Shown: piece after piece, positions 32,186-41,013 of the stretch
Position numbering within the stretch: position 1 is the first letter of the stretch
How the letters are laid out: each line of letters starts with the position of its first letter
Assembly (NCBI GenBank): GCA_028291615.1
Contig: JAQGHM010000313.1
Span: forward strand, 1-41,356
Reading direction: 5' to 3'
Length of the DNA stretch: 41,356 nucleotides
Origin: Phycisphaerales bacterium
GTDB taxonomy: Bacteria > Planctomycetota > Phycisphaerae > Tepidisphaerales > Tepidisphaeraceae
Translations under genes and position numbers: made by a program
Notes under the pieces: model-generated
What the model was told of the DNA's origin: nothing
What the model saw: the letters and a program-made list of their open reading frames with translations, nothing else
Database searches by the model: none

Positions 32186-33292
32186 TCAAGCCTCCTTTCG
32201 TTGGAACAGCTTGATCCGACCGTAAAACGTCTCCGCCGCCAGCACGGTCAGGAAGATGATCCCCTGCAGCACCGTCGTCGCGGAGTTGGGCATGTTCTGC
32301 CGGTATTGCAAGAGCCCGCCGCTCGCCTTGATGCCGCCGAGGAAAATCGCCACCGGAATGATCGCCAGCGGATTTCCGCGTGCCAGGAATGCGACCAGGA
32401 TCCCCTCGTACCCCAGCCCCACCGCCATCTTGTCGTTTGCCCGCTCGGCCCCAATTGCCATTTCGATCATCCCGGCCAGCCCCGCGCATGCCCCGCCCAG
32501 GAAACAGAGCAGCAACGTCAGCCGCGTCGCGGACAAACCCGCCACCTTCCCCGCCCGCGGGTTCCCACCCACCACCGAGCTGGCGAATCCCACCACCGTG
32601 TGATTCATCAGGACGTATAACCCGACGCACGCCACAATGCCGATCGCGAATCCCCAGTGGACGTTCCAACCCATGAACCCCGCCAGCATCGGCTTGACGT
32701 TCGTGCCGATCGGCAGCGTGCTTGGATCGCCTGGCTTCAGAGGATCATTGAGCGGCCCGAAGACCAGGTGCAAAACGATGTTAATCGCCACGTAGTTCAG
32801 AAGCAGGCTGCTGATCGTCTCGTTCACACCGCGAAACTGCCGCAGCGCCCCCGACAGCGCGATCCACGCCCCGCCCGCCGCGCCCGCCGCCACCGCCATG
32901 CACAGCAGCGACGCCACCGCCGGCGCGCCCGCCATCGCGTGCCCCACCACCGCCGCCGCCACCGCGCCCAGCACCAGCGCCCCTTCACCACCGATGATCA
33001 CCAGCCCAAGCCGCAACGGCAGCGCCGCGCAAAGCCCGGTCAATAGCAGCGGCGCAGCACGGGTCAGACTGCTCTGAACGTTGAACCACTTTCCAAACGA
33101 CCCCGTCCAGATGTTCGAGTAGGTCGCAAACGCGTCGTAACCCGAGATCGCCACGAACAGTCCGAACAACCCCAGCGACACCAGGATCGCCGCTGCCGTG
33201 ATCACCAGCGATTCGATCGCCCGCAACGGGATGAGCTGGTAGGCCCGGGATGTCTTGGTCGGCAACAACGGCGCCGAATAAGCGATATCCAT
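32186..33292 (-). CDS. ABC transporter permease (BMP/nucleoside type), first subunit
   Basis: 368 residues from ATG 33292. Many transmembrane helices; GAAPLLLTGL-type segment (RAAPLLLTGLCAALPLRLGLVIIGGEGALVLG), FRGVNETISSLLLNYVA, and the coupling loop VVGGNPRAGKVAGLSATRLTLL are as in NupB/YufP-like permeases. It is separated from the binding-protein gene by a GC-rich hairpin, which probably sets a lower expression level for the membrane components. Confidence 0.92.
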   Translation of the reverse strand: MDIAYSAPLLPTKTSRAYQLIPLRAIESLVITAAAILVSLGLFGLFVAISGYDAFATYSNIWTGSFGKWFNVQSSLTRAAPLLLTGLCAALPLRLGLVIIGGEGALVLGAVAAAVVGHAMAGAPAVASLLCMAVAAGAAGGAWIALSGALRQFRGVNETISSLLLNYVAINIVLHLVFGPLNDPLKPGDPSTLPIGTNVKPMLAGFMGWNVHWGFAIGIVACVGLYVLMNHTVVGFASSVVGGNPRAGKVAGLSATRLTLLLCFLGGACAGLAGMIEMAIGAERANDKMAVGLGYEGILVAFLARGNPLAIIPVAIFLGGIKASGGLLQYRQNMPNSATTVLQGIIFLTVLAAETFYGRIKLFQRKEA

Positions 33293-33338
33293 CAACGGTC
33301 TCCCGATCGACCCCTTCGCGCAATGCGTCTATTCACAA

Positions 33339-33366
33339 GCCCGGCGGCGCGTGCGCGCCGCCGGGC
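33339..33366 (-). promoter_or_regulatory. GC-rich hairpin between binding-protein and permease genes
   Basis: GCCCGGCGGCGCG and its perfect complement leave only a 2-base gap, a 12-13-bp stem. On the transcribed strand it lies 24 bases after the binding-protein stop and is followed by TTGTGAAT rather than a T-run. This fits an intercistronic mRNA-stabilising or attenuating hairpin better than a full terminator. Confidence 0.65.
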
Positions 33367-33389
33367 CGTTCATCAGCGTTCGCAAAGCA

Positions 33390-34529
33390 TTACTTGGTCG
33401 ACCCGAGCACGCCGTCGACCAGGTAATCCATCCCTTCCAGCGCATCATCCGTCTGAACCATCTCTTTGCCCGCGGGAATTACTTCCTTCCCCGCGTTGTC
33501 CATCAGCGGGCCCTTGAAGATGACCAGCTTGCCCGCCGTGGCCAGCGCTGTGGCCTCGTCGATCTTCTTCTTCGACGCGGCCGTGACCTTGGGCCCCAGC
33601 GGCGAGGTCTTCACAAACCCGTCCTTCAGACCGCCGCGAACCACGTGCTCATCGGGCTTCTTACCGGCCTTGATCGTCTCGACGTACTTGATGTAGATCG
33701 GGGCCCAGTTCCATTCCGCGCCGGTCAGGTAGGTCTCCGGGTTGATGGCCGATCCGTTCGCGTGATAACCGCAGGTCATCATGCCGCGCTTCTTGGCCGT
33801 CTCGAGCACCGCCTTGGGCGAATCGACGTGACAGGTCACCACGTCCGCCCCCTGGTCGGCCAGGCTGTTGACCGCCTGGATTTCCGCCTCGGTCTTCGAC
33901 CATCCGCCGGTGAAAATCACCGACACCGTCGCCTTCGGATTCATGGTTCGTGCGCCCAGCAGGTACGCGTTGATGTTCCGGCGAACCTGCGGGATCGGGA
34001 TCGCGGCAACGAAGCCCAGCTTGCCCGTCTTGCTCGCCCCGCCCGACGCGATGCCCGACATGTACACGGCCTCATCGATGTAGCCGAAATAACTGCCGCA
34101 GTTGCCCGGGTCGCCGGTCTTGTAGCGGCCGCCGCAATGCAGGAACGTCAGGTTCGGGTATTTCAGCGCCGTCGCCTTCATGTACGGGTCGTAATAGCCG
34201 AACGAGGTCGGGAAGATCAGCTTCGCGTCCTCGTTGTTGATCATCCCCTCCATCGACTGCACGACCTGGTCCGTCTCCTGCACGCTCTCCTGTTCCACCA
34301 CCTTGACGCCCGGCATCTTCGCCACCGCCATCGCGCCTTCATGGTGCGCCTGGCTGTAGCCGTAGTCGTCCTTCGTGCCGATGTAGATGAACCCGACGGT
34401 CAACGGCTTGTCACCGCCCGCCGAGGTCGAAACGCCCTTGTCGTCCTTCTTGTCACAGCCACCCATCACCAGCGATCCGGCGACAACCAACGCAGCGGCA
34501 AATGCCCGGGCAATCTTCAGCGATTTCAT
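33390..34529 (-). CDS. BMP-family substrate-binding lipoprotein
   Basis: 379 residues. Signal peptide ending in a lipobox (VMGGC, Cys25) and a short charged linker. The body is a type I periplasmic-binding fold of the BMP/PnrA group: VGFIYIGTKDDYGYSQAHHEGA, VQSMEGMINNEDAKLIFPTSFGY, GYIDEAVYMSGIASG, VTCHVDSPKAVLETAKKRG. PnrA-type proteins bind nucleosides; the biuret-hydrolase neighbour suggests a ureido or heterocyclic nitrogen compound instead, which is inference. It precedes the two permeases and has a strong start (ATG 34529, GGACGGAAG upstream). Confidence 0.92.
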   Translation of the reverse strand: MKSLKIARAFAAALVVAGSLVMGGCDKKDDKGVSTSAGGDKPLTVGFIYIGTKDDYGYSQAHHEGAMAVAKMPGVKVVEQESVQETDQVVQSMEGMINNEDAKLIFPTSFGYYDPYMKATALKYPNLTFLHCGGRYKTGDPGNCGSYFGYIDEAVYMSGIASGGASKTGKLGFVAAIPIPQVRRNINAYLLGARTMNPKATVSVIFTGGWSKTEAEIQAVNSLADQGADVVTCHVDSPKAVLETAKKRGMMTCGYHANGSAINPETYLTGAEWNWAPIYIKYVETIKAGKKPDEHVVRGGLKDGFVKTSPLGPKVTAASKKKIDEATALATAGKLVIFKGPLMDNAGKEVIPAGKEMVQTDDALEGMDYLVDGVLGSTK

Positions 34530-34619
34530 GATCTTCCGTCCTTCTGAATAGTCTGTCTTAAATGCGAACGATCCCCCGGCGCGCGACATCGCGCGATCTC
34601 AAATCAGTCAGAAGAAGGC

Positions 34620-34652
34620 CGCACGCGAGCCTGGCAACGTCTCCCGCGTGCG
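34620..34652 (-). terminator. Hairpin after the beta-barrel gene
   Basis: CGCACGCG (34645-34652 on the transcribed strand) pairs with CGCGTGCG (34620-34627) around a 17-base loop, followed by GCCTTCTTCT. Weak T-tract; possibly attenuates transcription into the binding-protein gene. Confidence 0.4.
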
Positions 34653-34678
34653 ACCCTCTTGTCGTAAAGGCAACCGTG

Positions 34679-35689
34679 TTAGAACCCGACGCCAAAGCCG
34701 GCATAACCGCGGAAGATGTTCCGGTCGGTGTTGCCGCTCAGGATCGTGCCCGAGTCGAGCAGCGTGCCGTTGAGCAGGTTGTAGTACTGCACGCCAAAGT
34801 CAGCGTGCCAGTGACCGTAGCGGGTCGGGATGAACTTCAGCGGCACGGAGGCGTTCACCGCCGTCGAGAGCACGCCGAAGTGCCCGCTCTTATTGGCGCC
34901 GGTGCCCCAGTATTCTTCCGGGCCGACCGAAAAGTACGTCGGGAAGGTCAGCGTAATCGGCCAACCGTCGATCGCCTTGAGCGTGTACGTCGGCACGATG
35001 CCAACCTCGAGGTAACCGGTCCCTCCGTTGCGCCCCTGCACGACCGTCGAGCTTCCGCCGATCTCGTAGAAGATGTCGATGTACGGGTTGAGCGAGAAGT
35101 CCGGCCCGAACCACTTGTCGGCGTAGGAGACCTTCAGGTCGATGTTGTGCTCGGTCGAAGGCTTGTTCAGGCTCGACTGCGGGAAGTTCCACGCGCCGTA
35201 GGTCAGGTTGAGGTTGATCTCCGGCGTGACATTGGCCGACATGCTGAAGAAGAAGTCCATCTCGTTCCACGGGCCGACGTCGGTATCGCCCTGGGCCGAG
35301 TTGATGCTGTTCCAGACGCCGGCGACCAGCGTGTAATTCTTCAGGAACCCGATGTCGCCGATCGGCAGCACCAGGCCCGCCACCGGCTGGATCACCACGC
35401 CGGCATTCTCAACCACCAAGCCGCGCGGCGTGATGTACGACGTGCCGAAGCTGACGTTGGCGAACCCATGAATGTTCGGCGCTTCTTCGGCGGCCATCGC
35501 CAGGTAAAGCGGCGCGCTGCCGTTGGGGGCGTTGGCCGCGGGCGTTGCCGAGTCACTGCTCTTCGCCGTCGGCGCCAGCGTCAACCCATCGGAGTTGCTC
35601 GCCGCCGGGGTGAGACCCGAGGCCCAACCAAGAGCCGGAAACAGCAAGGCGCCTCCCAGCGCCAGGGACAGAGATCGCTTAACGGACAT
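34679..35689 (-). CDS. Outer-membrane beta-barrel protein
   Basis: 336 residues from ATG 35689 (start MSVKRSLSLALGGALLFPALGWA, a signal peptide). After a Ser/Ala/Pro-rich spacer (about 25-65) the rest is alternating amphipathic strands (FANVSFGTSYIT, YTLVAGVWNSINSA, INLNLTYGAWNF, LDFSLNPYIDIFYEIG-like), and it ends in GYAGFGVGF, the terminal Phe typical of BAM-assembled barrels. Its position upstream of a binding-protein/ABC operon suggests an uptake pore for the same substrate, in the way Tsx serves nucleosides. This is inference; no family name is assigned. Confidence 0.75.
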   Translation of the reverse strand: MSVKRSLSLALGGALLFPALGWASGLTPAASNSDGLTLAPTAKSSDSATPAANAPNGSAPLYLAMAAEEAPNIHGFANVSFGTSYITPRGLVVENAGVVIQPVAGLVLPIGDIGFLKNYTLVAGVWNSINSAQGDTDVGPWNEMDFFFSMSANVTPEINLNLTYGAWNFPQSSLNKPSTEHNIDLKVSYADKWFGPDFSLNPYIDIFYEIGGSSTVVQGRNGGTGYLEVGIVPTYTLKAIDGWPITLTFPTYFSVGPEEYWGTGANKSGHFGVLSTAVNASVPLKFIPTRYGHWHADFGVQYYNLLNGTLLDSGTILSGNTDRNIFRGYAGFGVGF

Positions 35690-36013
35690 ATTCCAACCTT
35701 CCCATTCGTTCCTTGCAGGCGGCACCATGCCGAGGAGAGAACGCGTTCCCTCGCACCTGCGAAAGCTTGGTTCAACATGGCCTTACGACCGGCCATGGGT
35801 TCAGCCCAGCCATATCAAAGAGCATGCCGCGAGCAGGCTCGTCGGTAATGGCCGCACGCTAAAAGAGTTGTGAAATCCCTGCCGATTCCTCTGCCCGGCC
35901 CGAGTGTTGCAGATGTACGCTGTGACGCATTCGCAACACTTACCTTCACGTTTCGTGTCGTGTGCGTGTGTATAATGCAAAATGAATCATTCACCCTTTT
36001 TCGGAGGTCTGAC
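35690..36013. other. Divergent regulatory region
   Basis: 324 bases between the beta-barrel gene (minus) and a small secreted-protein gene (plus). It contains a 7-bp dyad CATGGCC...GGCCATG (35776-35797, 8-base spacer) 87 bases before the beta-barrel ATG, which could be an operator or leader hairpin, and the -10 box of the rightward gene. No sigma54 -24/-12 pair with correct spacing was found. Confidence 0.45.
35971..35976 (+). promoter_or_regulatory. -10 box for the small secreted protein
   Basis: TATAAT, about 38 bases before ATG 36014, with a conventional leader that carries TCGGAGG. No strong -35. Confidence 0.55.
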
Positions 36014-36298
36014 ATGTTTCGGAATCTGACCCGCGCCGCCGCTCTCACTGGTTTCGCCGCGCTTGCCGCCGTTGCTGCAGTCCCCGCATCTGCCGAGACG
36101 ATCGGCACCGCCGCCGACAGCAACGCCCGCGTCGAATACCGCTACCTGGGCCAAGGCGCCTACGCGTTCGTGACAACCCCGCGCCTCGCCGATGCGCCCT
36201 ACGCCCTGACCGGACGCGATCGCGATTATTGGAATCGCAACGTCGGTCAATTCATCAACACCGGTCAGGGACGCTACTACGTCCCCGCCACGCGCTGA
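36014..36298 (+). CDS. Small secreted protein
   Basis: 94 residues from ATG 36014, GGAGG 6 bases upstream. Signal peptide MFRNLTRAAALTGFAALAAVAAVPASA is followed by an about 65-residue mature part rich in Tyr, Arg and Asn (YRYLGQGAYAFV, GRDRDYWNRNVGQF, GRYYVPATR). No family recognised. It is expressed divergently from the beta-barrel gene and is insulated from the response-regulator gene by a terminator. Confidence 0.65.
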   Translation: MFRNLTRAAALTGFAALAAVAAVPASAETIGTAADSNARVEYRYLGQGAYAFVTTPRLADAPYALTGRDRDYWNRNVGQFINTGQGRYYVPATR

Positions 36299-36328
36299 TG
36301 TAAGCGCTGGATTTTCTTCTGTAGTTGG

Positions 36329-36357
36329 CAGGGTCGCTAAGCGACCCTGTCTTCGTT
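36329..36357 (+). terminator. Terminator, possibly bidirectional
   Basis: CAGGGTCGC-TAA-GCGACCCTG (36329-36349) followed by TCTTCGTTT. It lies between the convergent small-protein gene and the response-regulator stop at 36375. Confidence 0.8.
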
Positions 36358-36374
36358 TGACCTGAATGCAATCG

Positions 36375-37859
36375 CTAACTCTCCTGCGCCAACCGACGGT
36401 AGATCCGCGTCCGGTTCACGCCCAGTCGCCGCGCCGCCTCCGCCACGTTCCCGCCCGTCTCCGCCAGCGCCCGCTTGATCAACATCTCCTCGGCCGCGTC
36501 CAATCTCAGCGGCAGGTGCGCAACGCCTCCCTCTCCACCGCTCTCCACCGCCGCCGCCGCTCCCGCGTAAACCGTCACGCTCACCGGTGCCGCCAGTTTC
36601 AGATGCTCCGGGCCGATCGGGTCCCCGCCGCTCTCGATCAGCCCGCGCTCGATGATGTTCTTCAATTCCCGCACGTTCCCGGGAAACGCATACCCGCGCA
36701 GCGCCTCGACCGCATCGCTCGTCAGGGGCGGCGGCTTCATCCCCATTTCCGTTGCAAACAGCGTTAGGAAATGGCCCGCCAGCAGCGGCACGTCTTCCTT
36801 CCGCATCCGCAGCGGCGGCAACTGCACCGTGAACTGCGCCAGCCGAAAATACAAATCCTGCCGGAACATCCCCGCCGCGATCCGCGCTTCCAGATCCGCG
36901 TTCGTCGCCGCCACGATCCGCACGCTCACCTGCCGCTCCCGCGTCGCCCCGAGAGGCGTCACCTTTCCATCCTCCAGCACCCGCAACAACTTCGCCTGCA
37001 ACAATGGCGACATGTCCCCGATCTCATCCAAAAACAGCGTCCCCTCGTGCGCCAGCTCGAAGTACCCCCGCCGATCCAGCATCGCTCCCGTGAACGCCCC
37101 CTTCATATGGCCGAAGAACATCGATTCCGCCAGATCCTCGGGGATCGCCACGCAATTCACCGCGATGAACGGCCCCTTCCCCCGCGCGCTCCCCGAATGC
37201 ACCGCCCGCGCCACCAGTTCCTTGCCCGTCCCGCTTTCACCGTTAATCAACACGTTCACCGACGAGAAATTCTGCAGCCGCCGCACGTCCTGCAGGATCT
37301 TTCCGATCGTCTTACTCTTGCCGATAAAGCCGTCCACGCCCCAGCGCTCAGCCTCGCGCCGCGAGAGGGCGCTGATCTGTTCCCCCGCGGTCTTCAGCTC
37401 CTCCTCAGCCTTCTCGCGACGCGCGATCTGCCGCTCCAGTTCCTCGTTGCGCGCCGCCAACTCGCGCGCCAGGCGGCTGAGCCGCAGGTGCGTGCCGACC
37501 CGGCTGACCACTTCCTCCGCCTGGAACGGTTTGACCACGTAATCCACGCCCCCCGCGCCGAACCCTTCAACAAGGCTCGACGTGTCGTTCCGCGCGCTGA
37601 TGAAGACCACCGGCGCACCGGCCGTCTCCGGCGCACCCTTGAGCCGACGGCACGTCTCATATCCGTCCACCCCCGGCAGCATGATGTCGAGCAGGATCAG
37701 GTCCGGCGTCGCCCGCCGAGCCAGCGCGATCGCAGCCTCTCCGCTCTGCGCCACCAGGATGCGATACCCCTGCGGTTCCAGCACGCGCGTCAGCAGATCC
37801 AGGTTCGCCGGATTGTCATCCACCAGCAGCACGGTGGGTGGCGGAAGTTCGCTCGTCAT
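36375..37859 (-). CDS. Sigma54-dependent response regulator (NtrC family)
   Basis: 494 residues. Receiver domain 1-120 with phospho-acceptor Asp58 (LILLDIMLPG) and Lys of VVKPF; a coiled-coil linker (about 125-170); AAA+ core about 180-405 with Walker A NGESGTGKE, the sigma54-contacting GAFTGA loop, Walker B LFLDEIGDM and R-finger region; and a C-terminal Fis-type helix-turn-helix (GGNVAEAARRLGVNRTRIYRRL in two parts). It activates sigma54 promoters on phosphorylation. The start overlaps the kinase stop as ATGA, so the two are translationally coupled. Target genes are unknown; the flanking nitrogen-compound operon is the obvious guess. Confidence 0.94.
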   Translation of the reverse strand: MTSELPPPTVLLVDDNPANLDLLTRVLEPQGYRILVAQSGEAAIALARRATPDLILLDIMLPGVDGYETCRRLKGAPETAGAPVVFISARNDTSSLVEGFGAGGVDYVVKPFQAEEVVSRVGTHLRLSRLARELAARNEELERQIARREKAEEELKTAGEQISALSRREAERWGVDGFIGKSKTIGKILQDVRRLQNFSSVNVLINGESGTGKELVARAVHSGSARGKGPFIAVNCVAIPEDLAESMFFGHMKGAFTGAMLDRRGYFELAHEGTLFLDEIGDMSPLLQAKLLRVLEDGKVTPLGATRERQVSVRIVAATNADLEARIAAGMFRQDLYFRLAQFTVQLPPLRMRKEDVPLLAGHFLTLFATEMGMKPPPLTSDAVEALRGYAFPGNVRELKNIIERGLIESGGDPIGPEHLKLAAPVSVTVYAGAAAAVESGGEGGVAHLPLRLDAAEEMLIKRALAETGGNVAEAARRLGVNRTRIYRRLAQES

Positions 37860-40800
37860 GACGCCACCTCCGCGCCGACTGCTGCGCTGCCGCCGCCGCA
37901 CCCCATCAACCGCTGCACCCCCGGCAGGTCGTACGCGCGCACCAGGCGCTTCAACCGCCGCGCCAGCATCGCTGAAGCCGGCCCCACCGCCTCCACCTCC
38001 GCCACGCACCGCTTCAGATCCGTGATGCTGCAAAGCTCCGCCGCCATCGCCAATTGCGACCGCAGCGTCGCGGGCAACTCCAGCACCAGCGCTTCCTCGT
38101 CCGCAGCCGCATTCGTGACATCAGCCGTTTCCATCGTCAGCAAATCCGCCAGGCAATCGTAAATTCGTTCGCATCGAATCGGTTTGGCGATCACGTCGTC
38201 AAATCCAGCCGCGACATACCGCCGCCGCTCGTGTGCGAACGCCGACGCCGTCGTCGCGATCAGCCGCACCGTCCCCGCCCCCAATCGCTCGACGATCCGC
38301 CCCGCCGTCGCCACCCCGTCCATGCCCGGCATCATGATATCGATGAACGCGACGTCCGGCGTCCGCGCCGCCAGGCATTCCATCGCCTTCTCGCCGCTGC
38401 ATGCCACTTCCACTTCGCATCCCGCCCCGCTCAGCAGTTGCTCCAGCACCGAGCGGTTTTCCGCCACGTCATCAACCACCAGCGCCCGCAAGCCCCTGGC
38501 GCGCACCTGCGTGATCAAACTCTGCTGCCGCCCGTCATCGGGCGTCGCGGCGACGGCCCCTTCCGCAACCGGCAGGGGGAGCGTCAGGAAAAATCGAGAC
38601 CCTGCGCCGGGCGTCGATTCGAGTCCCAGGCTTCCGCCCATTAGCTCCACATATTGCCGGCAGATCGCCAAACCCAAACCGGTGCCGCCGCTTCGAATCC
38701 CCGCCGACGCCTGCTGAAATGCGTCGAATATCGCCGCCCGCGCCTCGGCCGCGATTCCCGGGCCGGTGTCGACCACCTCGAAATGAAACTCGTCCGGCTC
38801 CTTCGGCTCGGCCCGCAACGTGACCGAGCCGGCATCGGTGAATTTCACCGCGTTGCCCACCAGGTTGATCAGCACCTGTCGCAGCTTCCCTTCGTCGCCG
38901 CGCACGCCCGCCGCGCCGGTCCGTTCGAGCCGCAGCGTGATCCCTTTCTGCTCGCAACGATGGCGGAACATCGCCACCGTCTCTTCCATCAACCGCCCCA
39001 GATCGAAATCGACGGCGCTCACCTCCACGTGGCCCGCCTCGATCTTCGAAAGGTCCAGGATGTCGTCGATCAGCGCCAGCAGGTGATTGCCGCTGCTTAG
39101 GATGGTCTTCATCGCATCGCGCTGCGCCTCGTGAAGCGTCCGGTCGCGCTGCAGGATCTGCGCATAGCCCAGGATCGCGTTCATCGGCGTGCGAATCTCG
39201 TGGCTCATGTTGGCTAGAAAGCGGCTCTTCGCCTGATTGGCAGCGGCGGCCTCCGCTTCGGCCTTCTTCCGCACCGCCACCTCCGCTTTCAGCGCCTGGT
39301 TGTAAAGCGCAAGCTCCCCCGTGCGCTCGCGCACGCGCTCTTCGAGCTCCTCATGCGCCCGCCGCTGATTCTCAGCCGCCAGCTTACGCGCCGTTACTTC
39401 GATGACCGTTCCCTCGTAGTAGACCACCGCGCCCGATGCGGACCGGACGGCGTGCGCATTCTCGGAAATCCAAATGACGGCCCCATCCTTGCGATAAACC
39501 TGTGACTCGAATTCCGAGATCGACCCATCGCGCTGCACCTGCTGGATGAACTGGTCCCGCCGGCTCGGATCGACGTAAAGCTGAAACGCGATATCCGCTA
39601 GATCCGACATCAGTCGCTGTGGCGATTCGTACCCGTAAATGACCGCTAACGAATGATTGGCCCGGAGATAATGCCCGTCCGGCGTGCTCTGAAACATCCC
39701 TTCGCTGGCGTTCTCGAAGATGCCGCGGTACTGCGCCTCCGCCAGTCGCGCAGCCTCCTCCGCGCGCTTGCGCTCGATCACCTGCGCCGACAACTGCGCC
39801 GTCCGCTGCACCACCCGCCGTTCGATCAGCACCGTGCGCCGCAGGCCGGAGTAGAGGTAACCCGTCAGCAACAGCGTCAATCCGATTCCCGCCAGCAGGA
39901 TCGTCCGCGATTGCCCGCGCGATTGCACCGTGATCGCTTCGGGTGGACGCAGTTCGATCTTCCACGTCGTGCCGGCCACGCCCATCGTCGCCAGGCCCCG
40001 AGCGCTCGAGACCGACACCGCTTTCGCCTTCGGGTCAGTCCCGCCGTAGATCGTCTTTCCCCGTTCGCCATCCTCGACCACGCGCACGCGGTACCCTTGC
40101 CGTGTCAGCTCGCCCATCGCCGAGTCAAGCAGGTCGTCAATCCGGAAGACCGCCGATGCATAACCCGCCAGGTTCTCGCGCCGCTGCGCAAGCGTCTCAT
40201 GCGGCCCGCGAAAGACCGGCAGATAGACGACAAACCCTGACCGCCCAGCGGTCTCCTGCACCAGGCGAAGCGGCGGCGTGGCGGTTGCCGCGCCACTGTC
40301 CCGCGCCGACGCCAGCGCCCGCTCGCGCAGCGCCGATGATTCGAGGTCGAAACCGATCGCCCCGCCGTTGCGAATCCCCGGCTCGATGAAGTAAACCGGG
40401 AAATATTCATCCCGTTCCGGCGCGCGGACCGTCCGCCCGGCCGAGTCGATCTCGCTGAACTCAAATCGCGGCCACCCTTCCCGCCGCGCGGCCATCTCAT
40501 ACGCCTGCCGCTCCCCCCGCGCCACCCGCGGCGACCACCCCAGCGCAAACAACTCCGGCTGCCGCGCCAGCGCCCCGCCGCAGAAGGTGTGAAACTCATC
40601 CCGCGTCATCACGCCGCGCGTGCCGTAGAGGGCGGCGATCGAATGCAGTGCTTCGAGCGACCGCTGCGTTTTGCTGCGAAGCAATTCGACCCGTTCCTGT
40701 GCCTGCCGCGCCAACGCCGCCTCCAGCGCCGCCCCTTCCCAGCCGCGTGCAACCCAGGTTAGCGCCGCGGAGACCGCCACGCCCAGCACCAGCGACGCCA

Positions 40801-40921
40801 CGATCGCCAGCCGATGCGGCCGAAGCCACAACCACCACGACCGATATGTGCGTCGAGACCGCGCGCGCAGCCTCGCGTCCCCCGTCGAACCGGCCGCCTC
40901 CGTGGCTCTGCTGCTTAACAA
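37856..40921 (-). CDS. Hybrid sensor histidine kinase (CHASE-PAS-HisKA-HATPase-REC)
   Basis: 1021 residues from TTG 40921, with GAGGA about 11 bases upstream. Order: TM1 about 37-57; periplasmic CHASE domain about 80-325 (HSIAALYGTRGVMTRDEF, LFALGWSPRV); TM2 about 341-358; PAS about 395-515 (IFENASEGMFQSTPDG, with a PAC region); HisKA with phospho-His574 in NMSHEIRTPM; HATPase (N-box LVGNAVKFTD, G-boxes VVDTGPGI and GGTGLGLAI); receiver about 811-925 with Asp861 (VAFIDIMMPG); and a short helical C-terminal end. CHASE domains sense small extracellular molecules, so this is probably a periplasmic ligand sensor acting on the adjacent sigma54 regulator. Confidence 0.93.
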   Translation of the reverse strand: MLSSRATEAAGSTGDARLRARSRRTYRSWWLWLRPHRLAIVASLVLGVAVSAALTWVARGWEGAALEAALARQAQERVELLRSKTQRSLEALHSIAALYGTRGVMTRDEFHTFCGGALARQPELFALGWSPRVARGERQAYEMAARREGWPRFEFSEIDSAGRTVRAPERDEYFPVYFIEPGIRNGGAIGFDLESSALRERALASARDSGAATATPPLRLVQETAGRSGFVVYLPVFRGPHETLAQRRENLAGYASAVFRIDDLLDSAMGELTRQGYRVRVVEDGERGKTIYGGTDPKAKAVSVSSARGLATMGVAGTTWKIELRPPEAITVQSRGQSRTILLAGIGLTLLLTGYLYSGLRRTVLIERRVVQRTAQLSAQVIERKRAEEAARLAEAQYRGIFENASEGMFQSTPDGHYLRANHSLAVIYGYESPQRLMSDLADIAFQLYVDPSRRDQFIQQVQRDGSISEFESQVYRKDGAVIWISENAHAVRSASGAVVYYEGTVIEVTARKLAAENQRRAHEELEERVRERTGELALYNQALKAEVAVRKKAEAEAAAANQAKSRFLANMSHEIRTPMNAILGYAQILQRDRTLHEAQRDAMKTILSSGNHLLALIDDILDLSKIEAGHVEVSAVDFDLGRLMEETVAMFRHRCEQKGITLRLERTGAAGVRGDEGKLRQVLINLVGNAVKFTDAGSVTLRAEPKEPDEFHFEVVDTGPGIAAEARAAIFDAFQQASAGIRSGGTGLGLAICRQYVELMGGSLGLESTPGAGSRFFLTLPLPVAEGAVAATPDDGRQQSLITQVRARGLRALVVDDVAENRSVLEQLLSGAGCEVEVACSGEKAMECLAARTPDVAFIDIMMPGMDGVATAGRIVERLGAGTVRLIATTASAFAHERRRYVAAGFDDVIAKPIRCERIYDCLADLLTMETADVTNAAADEEALVLELPATLRSQLAMAAELCSITDLKRCVAEVEAVGPASAMLARRLKRLVRAYDLPGVQRLMGCGGGSAAVGAEVAS

Positions 40922-41013
40922 GTGCGCAGTTCCTCTGTGTGCCCAACCACTGAACGCAAAAGGCGCGCCGCCCCGCCGGTGGATTCGTATCCATGTATCT
41001 TCTGCAGCGTCGC

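Noticed and set aside
35690..35870. Sigma54 promoter before the beta-barrel gene
   Set aside because: A TGGTGCCGCCTGCA stretch looks similar, but the distance between its GG and GC is 8 rather than 10 bases.
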